64,000 nucleotides of DNA from Sisyra terminalis (lineage: Eukaryota; Arthropoda; Insecta; Neuroptera; Sisyridae). The stretch covers positions 27,050,001 to 27,114,000 of the forward strand of contig OY292276.1 in assembly GCA_958496175.1 (NCBI GenBank), given 5' to 3'. The notes beneath the pieces were generated by a model, which saw nothing but the letters and a program-made list of their open reading frames with translations, did not search any database and was not told the origin of the DNA. A program made the translations under genes and the position numbers. Positions 60,726-64,000 of this stretch are shown in pieces; position 1 is the first letter of the stretch; each line of letters begins with the position of its first letter.

Positions 60726-62702
60726 TTTTCTGAACTAAAATTCAAATAAAGTTACATTAATTTAAAACCTGGCATTGGTGGAGGAACAAACCATCTTTTA
60801 ACTGCTGTTTTTGAAATATTACTTTTTGCAATACGTATTGAAGATTTTTATTGCCATTTTTAAATCTTTCTGGTACAATTTATAAGTGTGGTGCTAGAAA
60901 ACAATTCCTTTTTTATATTCTGTATTTGCCCTTGTCAGTATAGGAAATGAGCTCATCTCCATGCTACGATACAAACGGAAAGAGTAAAGAAGGAAGCAAT
61001 ATTGCAAAAGCGCCATCTTAGCTTAGACATTCTCCCTATATTTTCATGCTAGTTTTCTATATTTCATGTAAATGCATCCACCCACACATACATCGAGTTG
61101 TCGCATCTCACTTTTGTACAATTTCACTTCCCATATTCATTCAAAGCATTCACATAAAATATATCTTGGCCATAATCTCACCCCATTTCACATCAAGGTT
61201 TCATTTTCGATAGCATACATAAAATTTTCCGGAATGTTTCCGTATCATTTTTATCAAGTTTTCTTTCACTTTCAATTCAATCATATTTTTCTGTCATAGA
61301 AAAACACATATCCCTAATATATAAAGATATATAGGTATATTATATACACTTACATATAGATATGGCAATAAAAAAAAATATGAAATAGAATTTTTCCATG
61401 TTTTCTACACAAATTCATATAAAGCTTCGCTCTACGTTCTGTTAAGAGATATAAAATATTCATTTCATATCACATTATGCGATCCACTGAGCTGTGTTTA
61501 GTATTCAACTATGCCGCCACTATCTCTTCAGACAGTGTTGAATGATGATGGGAGAACACCTACAAGAACCTAATACGACACAGAGAAAAGATAGACGGCG
61601 CTTAAATATTTTAACTGATTGATTTTCTTCCATCTCTTAGCATTTCTAGTTTTTTATTCGTTCACATACATTATAAATTTATGTCTATTTTTTTCAATTT
61701 CTACTCTAAAAATATCATTAACGTATGATTTATGTTACAAATGTTTCCGAGTGGAATATGCTCCCTATTTATGTAGGGAGAAAATTCTAGAAAAACTTTT
61801 TTTCTTAAAAATTAATTATTTATTTGGTAAATATTTATTCTACATGTTAAGTAAGTTACGAGAGCTACAGTATTTGTTGGGAAAAGCTTGTTGCGTTTCA
61901 TAGCGGAAAACGTTTCTGAAGATTTATAACACACCCACATATAGAGCACGAAGAACTTTTACCGGATATCCGGACCGTCCAGACTATCTACAAACCATTT
62001 CATATCAATTTGAAATTATTTAAGTAAAACAAAATTTCGTATATTATAATTTTGTCGAGTTGAAAAATATATGAGTATTAAGGGAATTTTGGTTGGAATA
62101 AATGCACAGTCTAATTAAAGACATATACTAGTGCCATTTCCATAATGCTGACATTATTAATTCACCCCTTTTATGTTTATGATGAAAATGTTTTACGTTT
62201 ATATGCAAATATTAAACAATGTTAAACTCTGTCGGTTTTATAATGTAAGCACACAAGAAAAGACAACTTTCTACGTACCTAGGACTATAACTAAAATTAA
62301 CATTTAAATAGGTTGACAACATTTTATTTAACATGCAAAAAAAAAAAAATATAACAACAGTTTTTCTTTATATTTCCAACTTTGTACTTTTCACAATAAA
62401 ATTGTTGCGAATTGATTGAATTATTTTACTCTCATAACATTCGAATTTATTGTTCAGAATCTTCAATAAGCTTTTGTCAGTATCAGGTTTTGATCTCTTT
62501 ACGAATAAAGCGAACTTTGGATACCGCCTACTTTCACACTTGTCTGAACACATTACAATGATTTCTAGGAAAATTTTTGTCAGCAAATAGAACATTATCC
62601 TTAGTTATTTAAAAGCTTTTGAAATCAAAGTACATAAGGTTTTTTCTTCAGTCGGCAATGTTTAAAATAATTTCTTTTCTAAAATGAAAATTTTTTTTCC
62701 AG

Positions 62703-62834
62703 CTCCACCGGAATGTGAACCAGGTCAAATAACTTGCGGTCAATATGTCTTTAATAAAACATACTGCATACCGCCTCACTATCGTTGTGATATGACAGTC
62801 GATTGTGTAGATGGGACCGATGAAGCAGAATGCA
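62703..62834 (+). CDS. Internal exon with a second LDL-receptor class A domain (exon n+1)
   Basis: A 132-nt exon between a strong acceptor (ttttttttccag) and donor (a/gtaagt), phase 1-1, encoding [20 protein letters not shown] then [20 protein letters not shown] and AEC. All six LDLa cysteines are present. The acidic calcium-binding end D-C-V-D-G-T-D-E is canonical and more orthodox than that of the preceding exon. The C2-C3 loop is longer than usual (eight residues) and contains an N-glycosylation site (NKT). The frame follows exactly from 51228. One complete domain on one symmetric exon is the classical LDLa layout, and more repeats probably follow beyond the window. Multi-domain receptors or matrix proteins such as LRP-type or CUB/LDLa proteins are candidates. 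I cannot name the gene. Confidence 0.92.
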
Positions 62835-63634
62835 GTAAGTATAAATATTAAAAATAAGCTCCGTGTTTATATGCAAGCTGGTGATAAATAGAACGCTTAT
62901 GAACTTCCCCATTTCTTTGAACAATATACAAAGAGCTTTTATTTTTAATATATATTAATTAATGGCATTATTCCGATGGTTGTTCTAGTTTTTTAGTGCA
63001 GCAGTAAGTTTATGAATAGTTAATGATATTTTGATATCTCAGCGATGAATTTCTAGGTAACTCAAGTAAAAAAGTATCACCACTTATCTATCTCCACTCT
63101 TATATCATATTAGCTAGTACCCGCGACGTCGTCAGCGTAACGTACATAATAATACGTGAACAATGTTATTAGTTAATTTTTAGGACTTTCGAGATGTGCA
63201 TATCTTAATTATTATCTTAGTTGTACTTCTTTAGGCGTACTACGAGAAAAAATAAATAAATAGTGATACGAATTTCGTAACAGAAGTTGGTTACGAAAGC
63301 CAGCTACGGAAATTCGTTACAGAATTTCTTTTGGGCAATTAGTTTCACTGTATAAATGGATAGCGCACACGAAAGGTAAACAAGAAGTCGCACTAGAAAC
63401 AATTGCACCCGCGCATATGCCCAAACGGGTAACTTCTGCTATTTGTAAAATATTAACTAAACTAACTACCCGAAATAATATGTTTTTTAAATCCAAAAGT
63501 AACGTTTATATTTTGAAATTCTGTAAATTAACTTTCCATCTCCTAACAACGTATAAACTATTCATTTAAACTACAACCATTTTTTTTAAATTGACAACTA
63601 AGTTAAAATAGCTATAAAATATTTTCAGATTTTG
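62835..63634. other. Intron sequence downstream of the second LDLa exon
   Basis: It starts with a good donor (gtaagt). 63112-63150 has the tacccgcgacgtcgtcagcg repeat block. 63268-63330 contains the imperfectly repeated gaatttcgtaacagaa / aattcgttacagaattt. No exon recognised. Confidence 0.5.
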
Positions 63635-63840
63635 GTATATATGTTGACAAAGACAGAGAACAAAGAATGGAAGCACATATGTGAGAATGAAAACTAAATA
63701 GAATAATCACTGTCCAAATTTGAGCTAACTGATTGCTGTCATTTGTTTCAACTGTGATTTCTATTACATTCAATTGTCATTTTTTGTCATTTATCAGTTG
63801 TGTCAGTATTGGCCGTGAATATTTCATAGGTAGCTACTGT
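63635..63840 (+). repeat. Dispersed repeat R, copy 5
   Basis: The most complete plus-oriented copy: gttgacaaagacagagaaca, cacatatgtgagaatgaaaa, ctgtcatttgtttcaactgt, ttcaattgtcattttttgtc, cagttgtgtcagtattggc and a tatttcataggtagctact end. Confidence 0.7.
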
Positions 63841-64000
63841 TAAAAACTCTAGTAACAAAACAAGAACGGTTGAAATTAATTCCCAAAAAACTAACCTTTT
63901 ACAAAGAAGTACAACTAAACAGTATTTTTTATTAAGCTGGTTTTTGGAGTTTATTATGTTTCCTGGGTCCCTACGTCCCCTAGTTAAGAACAAGTATCTG

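Larger units (their letters stand above)
51229..62702 (+). other. Phase-1 intron of the LDLa gene (11,474 bp)
   Basis: It starts gtacgt and ends in a T-rich tract and ccag. Joining 51228 to 62703 gives [15 protein letters not shown] without a stop and with both domains in frame, so no exon need be missing. The intron holds the tandem duplication, MITEs, SINE and foldback elements listed separately. Between them I see nothing: 54641-56809 and 60726-62702 are plain AT-rich DNA, apart from a slightly GC-richer patch at 55920-56120. Confidence 0.75.

Noticed and set aside
61072..61903. Plus-strand ORFs of 75 and 94 codons in the LDLa intron
   Set aside because: Pyrimidine-rich, His/Ser/Phe-rich translations without domains; splice sites do not support an exon, and joining 51228 to 62703 needs nothing between.
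1..64000. CRISPR arrays, rRNA genes, bacterial operons or integrated viral genes
   Set aside because: None of the diagnostic signals are present; the direct and inverted repeats found are all eukaryotic transposon-type.

Overview
This 64 kb window is AT-rich (by eye about 70% A+T), gene-poor eukaryotic DNA. It looks like insect euchromatin. The evidence is one split gene with very large introns and canonical GT-AG sites, Jockey-type non-LTR retrotransposons with A tails, tRNA-derived SINEs, and many short inverted-repeat elements (MITEs). I lean towards a beetle or another large-genome insect, but nothing here fixes the order. There is no sign of bacterial or viral sequence.

The only host gene I can defend is on the + strand. 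It has two exons, 51070(or 51026)-51228 and 62703-62834, and each encodes one complete six-cysteine LDL-receptor class A (LDLa) domain. They are separated by an 11.5 kb phase-1 intron and continue past the right edge. A 60-nt phase 1-1 candidate exon at 27585-27644, and a signal-peptide-like ORF at 3369-3590, could be upstream parts of the same gene. Neither is proven. If the gene starts at or before the left edge, nearly everything in the window is intronic.

Region by region: 1-2.5 kb holds a decayed Jockey remnant and a SINE. 4.5-8.8 kb is a nested retrotransposon: an old Jockey-like LINE (A) is split by a younger, 5'-truncated Jockey LINE (B) that keeps an open 894-aa endonuclease/reverse-transcriptase ORF, flanked by a 13-bp target duplication. 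9.8-12.5 kb holds two copies of a dispersed repeat (R), a hammerhead-like motif, a MITE and a GGTTGCCA-bounded element. 15.2-16.6 kb has a SINE with a perfect 20-bp target duplication and an RNase H-bearing LINE remnant. 22.8-23.6 kb has another R copy and a SINE. 27.6-31.8 kb has the candidate exon, two foldback elements and a MITE. 36-37 kb and 39.8-49.4 kb hold more MITEs, SINEs and LINE 3' fragments. 51-63 kb is the LDLa gene, whose large intron is packed with MITEs. 63.6-63.84 kb is another R copy.

Mobile DNA therefore accounts for most recognisable features: at least five LINE fragments, six copies of one tRNA-derived SINE family, five copies of repeat R, and about a dozen MITE or foldback elements, most of them apparently undescribed. 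The stretches in between show no coding signal that I can support.
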